Shown piece by piece: positions 46,783-62,112 of a stretch of 64,000 nucleotides of DNA (its first letter is position 1; each line of letters opens with the position of its first letter). The DNA is from Eleginops maclovinus (Eukaryota > Chordata > Actinopteri > Perciformes > Eleginopidae). The stretch is taken from contig NC_086351.1 in NCBI RefSeq assembly GCF_036324505.1, positions 8,728,983 through 8,792,982 of the forward strand, in the 5' to 3' direction. Under the pieces are notes generated by a model. It had not been told where the DNA came from, did no database searches, and was given only the letters and a program-made list of their open reading frames with translations. The translations under genes were made by a program, and so were the position numbers.

Positions 46783-49700
46783 CTGGAGGACGGAGGGAGA
46801 CACAGAGAGAGGCTAATTAAAGCTGTTGTCAACTGACCTGTAAATCTCCTTCGCTCGATCGATCACTCGGCTGTAAAGAGCGAAGATGCTGCCTGGAACT
46901 TTTCAGAAAGCCGGCAATTCATCTTTAGCTTTAACAGGTGATTTCTGCCTCTGACAGTAACAAAGACATATAGAGAATTTATTCACAATTTGGTTACTAA
47001 AGGCATGCTCTCTATCACAGTTTCACTTTAAGGGACCTTGATGTAATGGCCATAAGCAAAATCCCTCAAGTGAGCCCTTTACTTTACACCACAGGCTTTT
47101 TTGCATCTTTTTGTTCTCAACAATTCACTAGAAAAGACTTAAAAACAATGATATATTCAACAAGTTCTGCCTGTGTGGACACAGTTGGCTAGTGCCTTAA
47201 TGTTATAGTATTATTGTTTCCCCAAAATAATGTAAACACATAAAGAGCTGTTCTCTTGCACTTGGTGGAATGGTCCTACATTTTAATCAGTGATGCAGGA
47301 CAAATATTCTGCCTAAAATTCAATAATAATCCATCTAAGAAATGTAAAATGAAACCACATGCACAAGGCCGACATCTTTGTCCATGGAATACTTTTTTTG
47401 TTTTACTATAAATCACATACAAATAGGGTTCAAAGACACAGTAGATCCAAGGAGAATAAGGGCTTCAACATCCTGTTCGACAAGGTTTGCACGGCCATGA
47501 AGTATCATGCCTAGCCATTTTTTTTAAGAGAAAGAGCTAGTTTTCCTAGTTCTTTTCGAAAGTAGATAGAAAAATAGACCAACAATCTGAAGAAAATAAA
47601 GTCATTGTTTCGATTTCAGTGAAGAGATGCTGCGCATAAAGCGGCATCTGGAAGACAGACCAGCTCTATGTCGAGGAGGCACAAGCCATATCAAGCTGCG
47701 GCTTCTCTGATAATACCTGTTGTCAAGATGCATTTATTGGACCTCACGCAAAAAAACAACTATTACGAAATCAGTTTTTTTGTGTGAGCAGGTAAAACCT
47801 TTCATTTCTCCTATGTATAAATGAATGTGATGCATGGCTCTGCCCTGTGTCTTGCATACTGCCATCAATGTGGCATAATAAGATAAATGTGGCACCGTTA
47901 CAATGCAATATGTCCTGGTAAGGTTGATCACAGTGTACTATGTGACCTACTCTATGTACTGTATACCATTATCATTTCTATGACCTGCATGCCTCAGACC
48001 CAGCCTCCCATTGAAGTCCTGCATTGCTTTACTTTCCCCCCCAGCATTTTAAGTCTATATAATATCTTTGCCTTTTTTTTTGTTAAGGTACAAAATGCAG
48101 ATGTATTAATCATTCGTTTGTGGTGCCCTGAGAGAACCACCGACATTGCAAAATGTGTTGTGCTTTGCTGATTTTCGACAGTAATTTACATTTACCTAAG
48201 ATAATTCACAAATAACATCCACATGCAAACAGATAAAATGCTTTTTCCTGTTTTTGGCTAACGAGGAGTGGGCACGCTCCTGCTCTGCTGCATGCTGCTT
48301 GTCTGGTTGGTATCTGCCTCCCTCTGTGTGGTGACAGGGCTTTGGGGAATGAACAAGCACATCTGCCTTGCAGAGAAAGTGTCTCAATAGGCCCCACTTG
48401 GCTGCAGAAGGAGAAGAGGTGCCGGCAGTGTGTGGGAGGATTAATCTACCTTGACAATTGTGCTGCAGAAGGTAGGCACGATGCTGTTGACAACATAGTC
48501 CTGATAATGGTTGTCTTATTTATTCTTTTTTGGTTTTAGTTTGATACATTTTTATTCATCCATCTTTTAGATATTTGAATTGCTAAAAATCATTTACATT
48601 TTTTTTTACTTTACGTTTTTATAATACAAAAACATGCTTTCAATGAACTCTCTTTGTATCAAACAATCACACAGTTATACATGTATTAGATTTGCCTGTG
48701 CAGTCTAATGCAATGCAGTACGGGTACAGTAAATCCTATTTTATTAAAGTCAAATGTTTTTTGTTTTTTTTGACAATGTATCAAAGGGAATCCGAATGAC
48801 CTCTGGTGAATTTTGAGGTTGTTGTTGCTGGTCTTTACTGGAAAAAGTGTTCTGGATATTTTGATTTTCCTCCGACATTACCCTGGAGCAGTCGGGGTTA
48901 TCCGGCAAACAATTTCTGAAGACTGACGCAGGAAGGCGAGTAATCAGGTGCAGGTGACAGGGATGGCTGGAACGCTACAGCAGCTTGGAGACATTGACAA
49001 TTTGGCAAAGACTGGCTGTAAATGGGTCTCTGTATTCACACTGTGGCGGGCTGGATGAGAGCAGCTGGGCAGGCAGGGGACTGGGTCAAGTGATTTTTAG
49101 AGGAGGTAAACTCACTGAGGTTGACTAAAGGGTATGTGACGTAAAAACATGGAACGGAAAATTCCAGGAAAAGTTAAAGTTTGAGAAGTGAAGAAAGTGG
49201 CTGAAAAGTGGGAACAGGGAATCCATGACAGAAGTTCTGCTCTACGGACTGCGTCCAACATCCCTTCAGGCCGGTCAGGGGGCCACCAAGAACTTGGACA
49301 CAGGAGGACTTGAGTCACGGGGACTGAAAGGTGGAGGACTGGCTCTAGAGTAAGGAATAACTGTCTGTGGCAGAGAGTAGGGAAAAACTTAATGAACTTT
49401 GTGGCACTTCAGTCACAATAAACGTGGCATTGACTGTTGAGGCTCTTGGTCTTGAAGGCTTCTCCTCACTCTACCGTGACTTGGATTGCAACATGTTTGT
49501 ATGTTGTTTTGTACAAAAGCATCTGCCAAATATATATAAATGTGATAACTCAGCCTCATGTGTGTGGTCCAGTTTTAACACTGCTTTGATAGTTTAACGA
49601 GACAGAAGTTCAAACTTATCAGCCCGTAATTTGCAGTGTGAAATTTGTGTGAATGTCAGAAAGCTTTTTTCAGAAAGTTATAGACATTTCCTGATTCAGC

Positions 49701-52700
49701 CCGGCCAAATATGACTTAGGGGACTAAGGTGTCATTTGGAGGGGTTTCCTAAAGTTCAACCAACTCACAGGCAGTTCTGATGGAGTACACTGGGGCCTTT
49801 ATACTCATGTGGTTCTGAATTGGAGATCAGAAATAATGCCAAAAGGCGCAATAAATGCTCTTTACTCATGATCGTTGACCGAGCAGTGGAGCCAAAATCG
49901 ATGAATGTACTGTACATTAAAAACTGTACATTTTGTATCCTTTTCTTTCATATGCCGAGTCTCAAATAATGTGAGCTGGAACTGTGAAATCATAAATGGT
50001 TCCACTTTTACAGATTGGATTCAATCAATAATTTCTGGCAAAATGAAAACACTTGCTTAGACATGTAATCAAAATCATGCTACAATAAAATGTACCCCTC
50101 ACAGCAAACAATTACATCAATAGAGCTGTCAGCGAAGTGAGGGAGTCTCACATGAATCACTCGCAGAGCTTAAGTTCACAGACAAAACTCAGTGATACTC
50201 CATTGTGACACAAGATGTTGTGAGGAATGGCATTTTGATTCGGCTGTGCAGCACATTTATATTTCTGATAAGATTGTATCCACGGAGTGTGTTTCTGTAC
50301 CCCTGAAATGATGCTGGTCTCCAGGGAAACTATATGGGTTTTTCAAGATAAAATGATCAAACTGCTCCAACCACGACAGATGCTACATGCTAATGCTATT
50401 AGCCAATTCGTTCTTAAAGGGCTCATTAGCAAATGACTTCCAGGTTGTTGTAAGTAAAGGAATATTTTTAATAAAAGTTTACTTTACCAAACGTTTCTAT
50501 ATTATATGATATCAATAGCTGTTTGAATTTTCCTCTGTTCTCTGTCGCATGTTGCAGCTCCTTGTGGTGGTGCTATTTACAAACTTTACTTTACCATTAC
50601 TCTTTCCTAATGTGACCTATCTCTCATAGGAACAGCTACAGCTATAGACAAATATAGTATGTTAATAAAACTGTATTTCTTTATATCTGTTAGTTAATGC
50701 TAAATGGTAAAAAGCTCTAAACAAATGCACTATACTGCTCAGCACCAAACATCAACAGATGTAGTAGCAACAGATAGTTGGAAATGTTGCAGCTAAAAAG
50801 ACAGATATTTCACCTACGAGTTGTTTAAGACTCAAACAGAGATACAATTAGAATGGCTATTAGGCTTAACATTACTAGACACACACATTTAAATGGATGC
50901 TTATAGGCTACTTGATCTGTAATTGGGATAATGGCTGCCAACACATGAAATATATCCGCTTCAAAAGGTGATCTTGGGTGTTAAGCTTTTACCACTGCCT
51001 GTGGGTGGCCAAAAAAACTGAATCTATGCAGCTCTAGGGCAATTTGCTCTAAATTTGCATTCATATATAATGGATAATGAACTTCAGAGACAGTATGAAT
51101 GCATGTAAGGTCTACTGGATGATGCAGGTGGAGAAAATGGTATCTCAGGTCCTTTTACCTTACTGCTGAAGCGCAATTTGCAGTAATTCTGAATTGTAGC
51201 TCTCATGAATGTCCAGAGATAATGCAGCAGTTGGGGAAAAACATTTGATACATTATCAGCTTTTAATGGAGAATACATTTGCTGAAAATGTGTCCTAAAA
51301 TGACACTTTTAAATTATACATGAGAGCATTTAAAAGCAGCTAATGTCAGAAAGGAACCTTGCTGTGAACACTATGAAACAGCATTATGAAACAGGCTGCA
51401 CCAAATGTGTAGGCAATGTCAAAGAGGTAGAAGCAATAGCACCCACTTCCTCTATTGAAATACACATAATGATATTCAGTGAAATGTGCAGCTTTTCACA
51501 AAACACAGAAAACTCTGCATTTCATTATCAGGGTGGGGACTTTCCTCTGCCTTTGCCCTGACACACTTTGTTGCTAAATTGGACAGAAAGACAACGTTAT
51601 GCAACTGTCTACCTTTGTACTGTAAATCTCGCCCAAGTTTTTGAGATGGGAGTAAAGGATGACACATGGGGTTGGCGAAGCTTGCTGGCAAAGAGGAAAA
51701 CACTACAGCAGAGAAGCAGACGCACTGCAGCCTGCTGGGAAAGCTCTGGAAAACTAACGCCAGTTAAAAACATCTGGGCCACGAGAGAACGGATGACCTC
51801 TTACTAGAAACATGCACTGGGCTAGAAACATGTTATTTCTCCTTCACTCCGGCTCAGATGCTGTGAAATGGATCTGTGGTGACGATGCCACAAGAAATGG
51901 CACAATCTTGCACAGTGATCAGAAGAGATTTAAGTACGTGGCAATGTCATTAATCACTGGGTTTAAAGTGGATCTGTGAGAACATATTTCACTGTGCTAT
52001 TATTGGCAGTGTCGCTATTTCATCCACAATTCAGCGCCATTATTCCACCACCTACTGTGAATCTTTTCCATGTTTCGTTCAAAGAAATCCCCCTGTCACA
52101 TAGCATTTTGTCTCTGCTCTGAAACATGATTTTCAGGCCTCTTCTGCAGAGAGCAGCTGCAGTGCTCCTGCTCCCATCAACCATCCACTGAGCTGCAAAC
52201 TCCACAGGGCCACGCCTGCCAGGGCTGAAAATGTCGCCGAAGCAAATGTACCGCGACACACATATCATGCATGCCCAAACACAGAGTACACACACTCAAA
52301 CACACGCCAAAGCATATCACACATGCCCAGTTCAAGCCTGCAGCAGCGTATAGCGCATTCAGTGTCATCTTTCAAATTACTTCCTAAAGCACTAATATGC
52401 AATTTTTACTCAGTTGGTTGATTTTCAGCTCTAGGACTTGTCAATCATCCTGATGAGCTGTCTGCCTTAAAACAGCCCCTCGCCCGAGGCTGTAGTAACC
52501 GTAAAGCTGCCGCAGACGATCAAAGAGCAGATGGCGAACACAACCAATCCGCAATTGAAGAAAAAGAAAATGTCTGCGGTGTTTTTGAACAGGTCTTGTA
52601 GTTGCATAAACAACCTTAACAGTCGAAAAAGCTATTTCAAGTAAACACGGAGGGTTAAGGATGTATCACTCAGTGTCAAAGACAGCCATGTGTGCTGATT

Positions 52701-55700
52701 TATTTTAAAGTAAATGTTGCATAATGTAGCTTGAAATAGCTTCATGATTTTTTTTTTAAATGGGTTCTTTAAATGTAAGTCTAGTTTCCTAAAATGTGTA
52801 GGAGTTTTTCTAAACCTCCTTTAATGTTTTTCTCTTTCTTTGTTTTGAAGCTTTCATATACGCTTTTTATTTCTTTAACGACGTTTCAGAGGAGTTGGAC
52901 CATTAAGAGCAATTCAAAAGCTCATTTTAAAGCTTGATGGTAAATAAAGTATAACTTTTAAATTGTTAATTTGATTTGTTGGCCTTCTGAGAAAACGCAT
53001 CAAGATTCAGTTACCGTAACAATGTAAGTAAATCAATTTTTCCCTTCACCCTGATCTCTGTCTGTGGGTGTCTCCTTTCATTCCTCTGTCTGTCTTTGAT
53101 TCGCACTGAAGTGTCAGAGGAAACGTCGGCAGCGTGTCGACAGCCGAGGGAGTATAAGCAGGTCATTTGCTGAATACTATCTGACAGCCCACAGAAGGCC
53201 TGTCCGTCTCAAAGTTCAGCACGGCAGCCGCCGCTGACGCCCTGCCCCACTCAGCGCTGCCAGATAATGTGACAGGACAAGACAGTGATGAGCTGAGATG
53301 GTCGTCGAGACCGGCTGACGACTGATAAAAAGGGACGAAAACACACACTGAGTGCTATCTGTTTTGGTCGCACAAGGCTTTTGTATGCCAGCCGTCCCTG
53401 GTATCGGCTCGTGTGTGACAGAAGGAGCTGGTGTGAAACAAACAAGCTGGCTTCAAAATACACAAACAAAGGCTCAAATAATCAATTATGTGACATTTTG
53501 GTTTAAATCCTCTGTCCGAATGATTTCTGGGGAGATTACAATCTCTTTGACGGAGCATTATTGCTGCCCTACAGCATGAACGTGTTAATTCACCTGCATC
53601 ATGTATGAAGTCTGTTTTCTATTACGTGATGTGTTTGTGAAAGCATGTTAATGACTCTTTACAGAAAGTCGTACTCCGTAGTTCACAAAATCTTTTTTTT
53701 ACTACCAAAAAAGCGACATATAAGAGAACCTGCTTCACACCAGGCAATAACAATCACTTAGTTATTAATTATTGATGCTGTTATGGTTTGTTTGTCAGTA
53801 CAAAACAATCTGCATTTGGTTAATCATCTAATAAGCAACACACAAAATGGGGGTTTCCCATCAACAGTATAACCCAAAGTTTTTCATTATGCATGTAACT
53901 GTATATGCATAATTTATTTGGTCGAACAAATTACACATCAGAATATCTTGGAGGTGTAAACAGGCTGTCCACAAACAACTGAAGGTAATACAGCTCATGT
54001 TTTGGATAGAAAAAGAAACATCTCACGCTTGGAAATATATTATCACAAAAGGACTTGAAAATCTTTTTATACATATATTGCTTTTATGTTTATTTAAAAC
54101 AAATCTGTTTAGTCTCGTTCCTTTGTGAATGCACCAACGTCAGGATTTTCTTTGTGATTTACAAATGATTTGAAAAGCTCTTGTTAAATACACCCGCTGA
54201 TCTAATAATTAATCTGCCATATATGTCTATGCAAATCATTTAGAAACCATGGTAACAGAGCGGGGTTTTTGTAATCAATCAGTCAAACTGAGTCTGCAGC
54301 GCTTGTATCCGTGTACTTCACTTCATTAACTCCATTAAAAAGTATGTGACATAGCGATCCCACAGTAATACCCTGTGGATCATGGCTGTTCAAGGCTCCT
54401 TTTCATTAATCCCAACATGTGGTCGATTTCCCGTCTAATCATTTTAATAATGTTCATAATGAGTTGTTTTTCTTACTCATGTATATACATATTAAAAGCA
54501 TTAAAGTGCAGCATAACCTGCACTCAGTCATCGAACTTAGATTTTCCCACACGAGTCCTGATGATCATGGCAATAAATGCAATCCTGTCTGTATGACTTC
54601 ATGTGTACTCCTCTTCATTTGCAAAGAAAAGTCTGTGTGAACACGAAGCTGGAAGAATAAACCGACTGTTGGTGTCAAAACAGATAACATTTATGTAATA
54701 CATAGCCGTGGTGGTTAAAAGAAACAAATGTTGACGGCAGGTAGGAGAAGGAGTATAAACCACATGCTCAGATGTCAAATTCTATCACTTCATAGCCCGA
54801 TTTTCCACCTGAATGCTTCTCAAAAGAGGTTACAGGGACAATGCTCAGTATTCATGTGACCCTATCAGGAGATATGAAAACAGGTAGCTTTAGGTGCTTT
54901 CATTTTTGGGTTAGGTGGGTACAGTCTCATTTTGAAGAACAGAGAGACTATTCTAGGTTAATTTGTTTTCAAGGGAACACTGAGAATCTTCAGATGGTGC
55001 AACATGATCAAGCAGCCAGATCAGAAACAACTAGATTTGACTCCCATCTATACATTTTGCTAATAGTTTTGACTGAATTTAATCTGTCAAAAATATTTAG
55101 CTTTCCTGAAGCAAAAATAAAATTCCCTACCTGATTTACAGTAAACAGTGTCATTGTAATGGGCTCTTCAATGCCAGGGGCAGAACAGTCATCTTTCAGA
55201 AACGAAATGTAACTCACTGTAATTTATGTACAGCATAACCCACATTATCAAAATGCCCTAGAAATCACTTTTGTAATACTATGTTGAACTTCTACTTAGA
55301 ATGTGTAGAAAGTAGTAGAAGTAGTACAAAAACCAGAAAACATGAGCCTAAACCAAATATAAAAGCCAGCTGCAAAACCTTCATTTCAAATAATAGGTCT
55401 TTTATTTGCAGCAGTGGCAATTTGAAACACCTTTTTATGAGTTCTTGAAAAAGTGTATGTCATAGTATTCAGCTTAAGTGTATAGAGTCGCTGGATAGCA
55501 CATACCTGTCCAACAGACCCCATGTGTTTTGATCTACTATATACAATGTAGTCTATATTTAAATATATGTATGACAGAAGAATGGAGTGTTTATACTGGG
55601 TGTTCTCTTCCCATGCTCCAGAGGTGCTGAAGAATCTTTTCTGCATTAGCTACAAGGTCTTTAAAATATACATTTATATCTAGTAAAACACATATAGAAA

Positions 55701-58700
55701 GAGCGAATGAGCGGCCAATGAGGGCTCCACTGGTGAGGTCTAAATGCTCTGTTCACAGCCGTCAGCCTCACTTACTATTAACTAAAGTGGGATGAATGAC
55801 CTGTCAAATGTAATCCTCCCCCCTATGTGTCTCCCAATTACCTCCGCCGCCTGACCCAGTGCGTTAGTTCATCATCAGTCGATGTCGTGGATTGTTGCCA
55901 CACGGGATGGACTTTAAGAATTAGCAAGTCAAATCCGAGGGGGGGATTTCATTGGCTTGTAATGAGCGAGAAGAGGCTCTTAAGGTGTTCGCACAAAAAC
56001 AGAGAACATTAGGATATGTGAGGAAAATGAGCAGGGAGGGTCCAACAAGATATTAAGCCAATAAAATGTAGTGTTAACTCTGAACTGTGCTCTTTAAAAA
56101 GGTTAAAAAAAAACAGCGCTAAATAACTAATGCCTAATACATGACTGAAACCCGAAAACTAAAAGAAATGTACAGAAAGAATATCAAACTAATAAAAAGT
56201 AAACTCATAACAATATAGATAACAGTGTTAGCTGAATAATCTAAATGCAGTATACAGACGTTTTTGCCCTTTTCATCTCCATACTTGATTTATTTGGAAA
56301 ACGAATTCTAAAGAGTGCAATTAGGTGCAGTAATGGGTGTAATGAGTCTAACAGGCAAACACACAAGGACTGAAACAGTGATAGACAGGAAGGCAAACGC
56401 AAGAGATTTCTTTGTTGAGCGCTTCACTGGATAGGAAAATGTGTCTGTGCTTTGAATGAAATCCATCAAATCTGCTTTCTGTCTTCAAACCCTCTTCTAT
56501 ATTTCATCGATTCTAACTGAGTTACCAAAGATCTATTTAATCTTCCTCAAACTTTGAAGCAAAAGTCTGTTTCCACTAAATAATTAAACTTGTTTATCTG
56601 CCTTTTCTCCTCAGCTGGAAATACATTTGTTTAGCATTACATTCAAGCACGTAGTGTAGGAACATTTTTGTTAAAATGTAGTGTTTCTGTCCAATTACAG
56701 AATAATGAGGAGCCAGGAACTATATACATTTCACAAGTCTCATTGTTTATTTTCAAGTCAGGTTGCCTAGTAGAGAAAAGGAGTGCCAAAAGAAGCAGAG
56801 ACACAGACACACAAATAAAGGTGCTGCATGGGCCAAATGGATTGTCTGTTGTAAGGAAGGTTGAACATTGGTCTTTATCTGCTTTCACTGGCTATTTCTT
56901 GTTGTTTTTTTATCTCTATGAATATGTGTTCCACCCTCGAACACTCAACCCTCTCCCCCTCTCCAGACACCACTTCTTGTTTGTCTCCTCATTTTCGATT
57001 GCTTTCACAATTTACTGAAACCCTGACCCTTTATGTCCCTCCTTCCTCTGCTTTCTTTGCACGTGCTCTCTCAAACACGTGGTGTTTTTTTCACCAGGTA
57101 TGAATGTTCCCTCCGGATTTTCCCATTGCTCTTCACCGCTGACCCCTCTCACACAACTGGGCCCTATCAGGATGAAATATTGAACTAGGAGAGCTCCCCC
57201 AAGGCATTTGGCAGTCTCACAGTCTCTTTCCCTGTTCAGCAGAGATAAAAGATAACAATATAACCCTCTGGCCCCCTCTGCACCAGGTCCTCCTGCAACG
57301 TTAAGGAATTACAATCAGCACCGCTGTTATGCTGCTAAAACTGGCTACAATGCTTCCACATACACGGTTTAAAGTAAATATTCATACCACTTTGATTTAA
57401 ATAAAGGCTTTTCTTTTTGGCCGATAAGTCTTGCCTGTCCACTGAAACAAAGCTTTGCTCTGCTATCCTAAAACATCCAGGGTCAGATAAAACCAGAATA
57501 AATGCTGCATAAAACCAGCATTTGGTTGTACAATGTTACTTTACAAGTTCAAGAGAGCTGTTCTTTGAACAAAGGAGAAGATTTTTTTTTGTCACAGCAA
57601 CCTGAATGAATGCAGTTTGGTTTAAAGAAAAGCGTCATCTTTTCTGCAGCATTGGACTGCATAGAGCATGTCATTTTTTATACTACAATAGAAACAGCCT
57701 ATTATAACGGATGCGTGTGTGTTATCTGTAATTGGGGGGATTTGATAGTGATGACATTGCAGCCAATAGTAAAAGGAACATCTATAAAAATGATTTGTTT
57801 AGTATCCATCACCTACCGCTGTAGGAATCTCCAGGACAGTAAGATGTAAGATTGCAGCGAAACAAAAGTAAAAAAACGATATACATGGGTACAAATATAT
57901 AATGTCTATGAATAAAAGTTAGTTTATAAAAAAGATCACGTGATTTAAACATGTGTTTTTACTAGTTTAAGTTTTGAAAAAGTGTAATGTCAGGACATTA
58001 AAAGTGTGTTTTGCACGTGAATCCTCTTCCTTGCAGTTAAACTCCAGCGGATGGAGTTTGAGTGTGTTTTTGGTAAATTCCCTCACAGGCTAATTTATAA
58101 TCTATCATTCTATCAAAGTGATCCAGCTACACCCACAGGATGGAGGAGAGTGTCTCACTCATGACAGGGTTCAATACAAACTAAGATTAAACGATTTATC
58201 TTCTCATAATATTCCACCATGAATATCAAACAAGGCTGATACCGTGGTAATGAGAGAGGAGCCAGAGGAGTGTGGCCATCTATTGGATTTTCAAAAATCA
58301 ATGCCCTTGGATAGAAAAATGCATGAGCCACCTGCAGACACTGGATCTGAACAATGCAACAGACTCCCTGCGACTTTCCAGAACCTGCGGGTCATCATGT
58401 TTTCTAATCCTGCTTTCATTGAAGTTAGTATTATAATATATACCTAATGCAGGAACAGTTTGCTGAGCCAGCATGCTCTTTATCAACACTCCCTGATTTT
58501 CATTTATTTAGTTTTACATATTTATGCATACTATCTGCTAGAGTAAAGCCTAAAGAGCATTCGCACATATGAAATCCACTTGAGGGGCCCCCCTTCTGGT
58601 TGTGTGTGCTCCTCAAAGTGCAACACAAGGACATTTATTACATTTTCTCAACATAGATTTCCCAAGGCAAAGCAAGGAATTCAAACTGACTTTCAGCCCA

Positions 58701-61490
58701 GTTTCCTCAACTCCAAAGCGGCTTCTACCTTCCTAACAGGACGTTGCAGCAGAAATGATTTATGGTTGACCCTTGTTTGAGTTCTCTGAGCACACAGGGG
58801 ACAGATTTATGTATGCTCATGAAGAAAAAATGCTACTCGTGAGAAAAATAGGTGAAAATAGCTTTACAGAGGGGAAGTATCACTGAAGACAAGCAGGGTG
58901 TGTCCACAGACCTCATATGACTGTGTCAGCCCCAGGCCGCCTCATCAAAACAATGATTTAGTCCTGAGAGTATGTCACTCTCATAAATCCTTGGGTCAAC
59001 CCTGTCTCCGTGCAAAAAGACACAGTTGAATTCTCCCTCTGGGACCGGTGTGCTTTTCATTATGGGAACAATGGCGTTGCAGGTGCAAACTCCTTGCACT
59101 CACGCTCCAGCTGGTTTTGTTTTGACAATAAAACACAGTACAACGTGAGGCCAACCCTGACACACGCACACAAAGTTAAGTAGATAACTGAGGGACGGAT
59201 GTCAGAGAATATGCTCAGCTCTGGGAAAGTCACACAGCTGTCTTTAAAGGTAATAGCACACAGTTTTCATGTGTTGGCAATGTGAACATTGTTATAGTTT
59301 CACTGATATAAACATTTCTTTCAGGCAGAAACAACCTCCGGATGAGTTAAGCCTCAATGGGCAAAAACAAACCACAAATTTTCTGTCTAAGTAGCGTCAG
59401 ACCTCCAGTGAGACGGGCCGTTAACGTGAGAGAGAAGAAAATAACAATATGAAGCTGAACTACTCTTCCTGTAAACATCCAAATTGAACCCAGCCATAAT
59501 ATCACAATGTCATCGATGGCAATAATTTCCCATCACTTTTGGCTAGTGAGCTTTTCAAGGATTAGGATTTTCAAGAACAATCCTTATTCAGAGTTTGAAT
59601 CAAAGAGTGATGTTCAGTAGTGTCAAGTAAATATTACTTTTGATCTTGCCAATTGTTGAGTTTCAGGTTTTTCTTGTGAAATAAAGCCTTTAGATGTGAA
59701 GGAAGCAAAGTTTTCTGCAAAATTAAGGGAACGACTTTCACTCGTGGAGCAGATTTACATAATTCTCATAATTTCTTTAATCCTCTGCCCTTTTGTGTTT
59801 TCGTATGAAAGGTAAAAACATTTTGACATCTGACAGTAAAGTGTACTTAACTGTGGACTACAGTAATGTTTTTCTAATGTGACTTCTATTTAATTGCATC
59901 CTCTTAGCAGGGGTTTAACCACAATTGGCCCTAAACTTAATAAACTCTGGCTATTTTTAATGTCCATTTGCCTTCAGATCATCTTTAAATTAACTACAGG
60001 TGGCAGTTCCTATAAACCTCAAACTGTGTGCATGTTGTCTCAGTCCCCTGCTTTTAATGTTGTTTACAGAAATCTAAGTAATTTGTTGTGCTCATTATTC
60101 TCTCACAGACTTAAAATCAAACAAACTGCTGCTTTTAACGGCTAAATGAATTCTTACATTTTTAAATTGAGTAGTTTTCCAGTTTTAGGATGACCAGATG
60201 GGGATTTAAAGCTGACATATTTTTGTTATCGTCTCAAAGAACCCCAAGCACATGGCAAATAAGCAAAAACAGATTGCTTCTGTCTTCCATTCCTCTCCTA
60301 CACCCAAGCCTCTGATGTGCAGACTATGTGCACTAAAACACAGGAGAGAAACAAATATACATCACTGTCCTTCAAACCTGTGTTCATCCGTTATCACACT
60401 GTGGTTGACATTTCAGAGAATTTAAAAAAACACCCAGAGGAGTTTTAAAGTTGCTATCCTGTTCACGGTGTGGAGTACCAGTAGGTCACAGAGACAAGGA
60501 TGAGATACTGGACTATAGCATCGACACAACCCGCCTGGGAAGCTGGCTCTAAGCTCCTCCATAAAAAATCATCTTGAGCTCCCCACTATTATCTCTGCAT
60601 TCCACCGGAGAGACTGCGGAGAGCTGGCAGCTATCCAGAGAGAGTGAAATATTATCGTGGGAGAACACATAAAGACGAGCTCCGCCAACATAAAGCTTCC
60701 ACTCAGTTCAGGGGGTTAAAAAGCCCCAGAGCATAGGCTAAATGATAAGGGCCGCTGCGCTGCACATTAGACAGATATTCACTCCACTACACTCCAGCAG
60801 GTGTGAGTCGCTGGAGGGAAGGCAGCCGGCACCGTGGTGGTCCCGCTCGCTCTCTAGCTTTGATCATTTACCGTTGTTCGGTGGCCTAGCAGGCTTCCCA
60901 CTGGGATACATTTTATTGAGTCCCTCAGATGTTTATGGGACATGTGTGAATCAAATGAGAGTATGCAAAACAGCCTTGATTCGTCCTCTGTTCTTTTTAA
61001 TTTTATCTTCATATACAGCAGGATTGGATTGATCATTCTTCATTTGAAAGTCAACTAAATATAAAAAGCTGAAAGGAAGGAGGAGCTGCTGGTTCATTAA
61101 GTAGTTTTACTATGCTGGATCGTTGTGATAATACCATAGGTTTAGAAGGTAACAGATAATCATTTTTTGACAAAATTGTAAGACAAAATAAGGTTGAATT
61201 GATATTATTGCCTGCAGTTTTAATCAATTAAACTCTAGGTGTTATGGCTAGGAGTGTTGTCAACAGCACAAAAAAACCCAGCAAGATTACCCTTCATTGG
61301 GAGTAGGAATCTCTGTAATGCAATAATGTTTAGGGCTTTGAAATCAATCATAGGGCAGAAAGGTGTTAAAATGCTTCAAAAAGCCGAGAGAAGCAGCCGA
61401 GTCGAATGATAATTCATCACTTCAAATGTTCACATTACACATTGTCAATATAAGTATATACATCTCAAATGCATGATAAACTGTTTTTCG
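46783..61490 (-). other. znf385d: znf385d intron 1 or upstream region, nothing recognised
   Basis: 14.7 kb of mostly AT-rich DNA without an exon, RNA gene or named repeat. Short ORFs are of chance length. Somewhat GC-richer patches (48.9-49.3 kb, 52.1-52.6 kb, 53.1-53.4 kb and 60.6-60.9 kb) lack repeat signatures and may be regulatory. I looked for the proline-rich first exon of ZNF385D (LFPNFN end) and did not see it. Confidence 0.4.
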
Positions 61491-62112
61491 TCACTTCCTT
61501 TTTGGCCCTTTGTTATTTGGCCATCCCCTAATACTACAATACAGATAAGCCTCAGCTTCTGTTGCTATGAAGAGCTTTGGACACAGGTGCAGATCAAATT
61601 TCATGCTGAAAAACTCACCAACTGTTTCTTTTCTGACCCGTAAAACAAGGTTAATCTCACCTACAGAGCTCAACTGTTTCTTCAAACAGCCATCAATGAG
61701 CACATCATCTGACTGACAGTAAACACATCGGGGACTTGATTCTTGGAAGTGTTCGACTGTCATCTTACATCGAACCATGGAAAAAACGACTGGGATATTT
61801 ACTTCTAGTGCCGTGAACGCACAACAGGATTCCTCTGAATTCACTGCGTCCTGTGCTTTGTCGAAAAGCACATTACAGCCATTGATGCTAATATTGACTT
61901 AGCAAGGGTGGGTACACATTTAAAAGGACTGTGATGCTGTCGTTGGTGCACACGGAGGCCTCTGTCATTGCTGCTGCGGGACTACAAAGCAATTTCCCAG
62001 CGTTCAGATCTGCGCGTGGAATCGATAAATCACATTCCTGATTACTCTGCAGGGGGAAATGGAGGTTGTATTGTTTCTTCAAGACAAATGTAAGCTCCGG
62101 GCAAGATAGATC
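61491..62112 (-). other. unassigned two-part ORF, possibly a broken gene
   Basis: On the minus strand a frame is open from about 62112 to a stop at 61888. A second frame opens just there and runs to 61491; its listed 126 codons start at 61871. One single-base shift near 61890 would give roughly 205 open codons. The second part has clustered cysteines (SEESCCAF, PRCVYCQSDD, LHLCPK, YLYCSIRG) and balanced composition, unlike most chance ORFs nearby. I do not recognise the family. It could be a pseudogene, a fast-evolving secreted protein exon, or chance. Confidence 0.25.
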
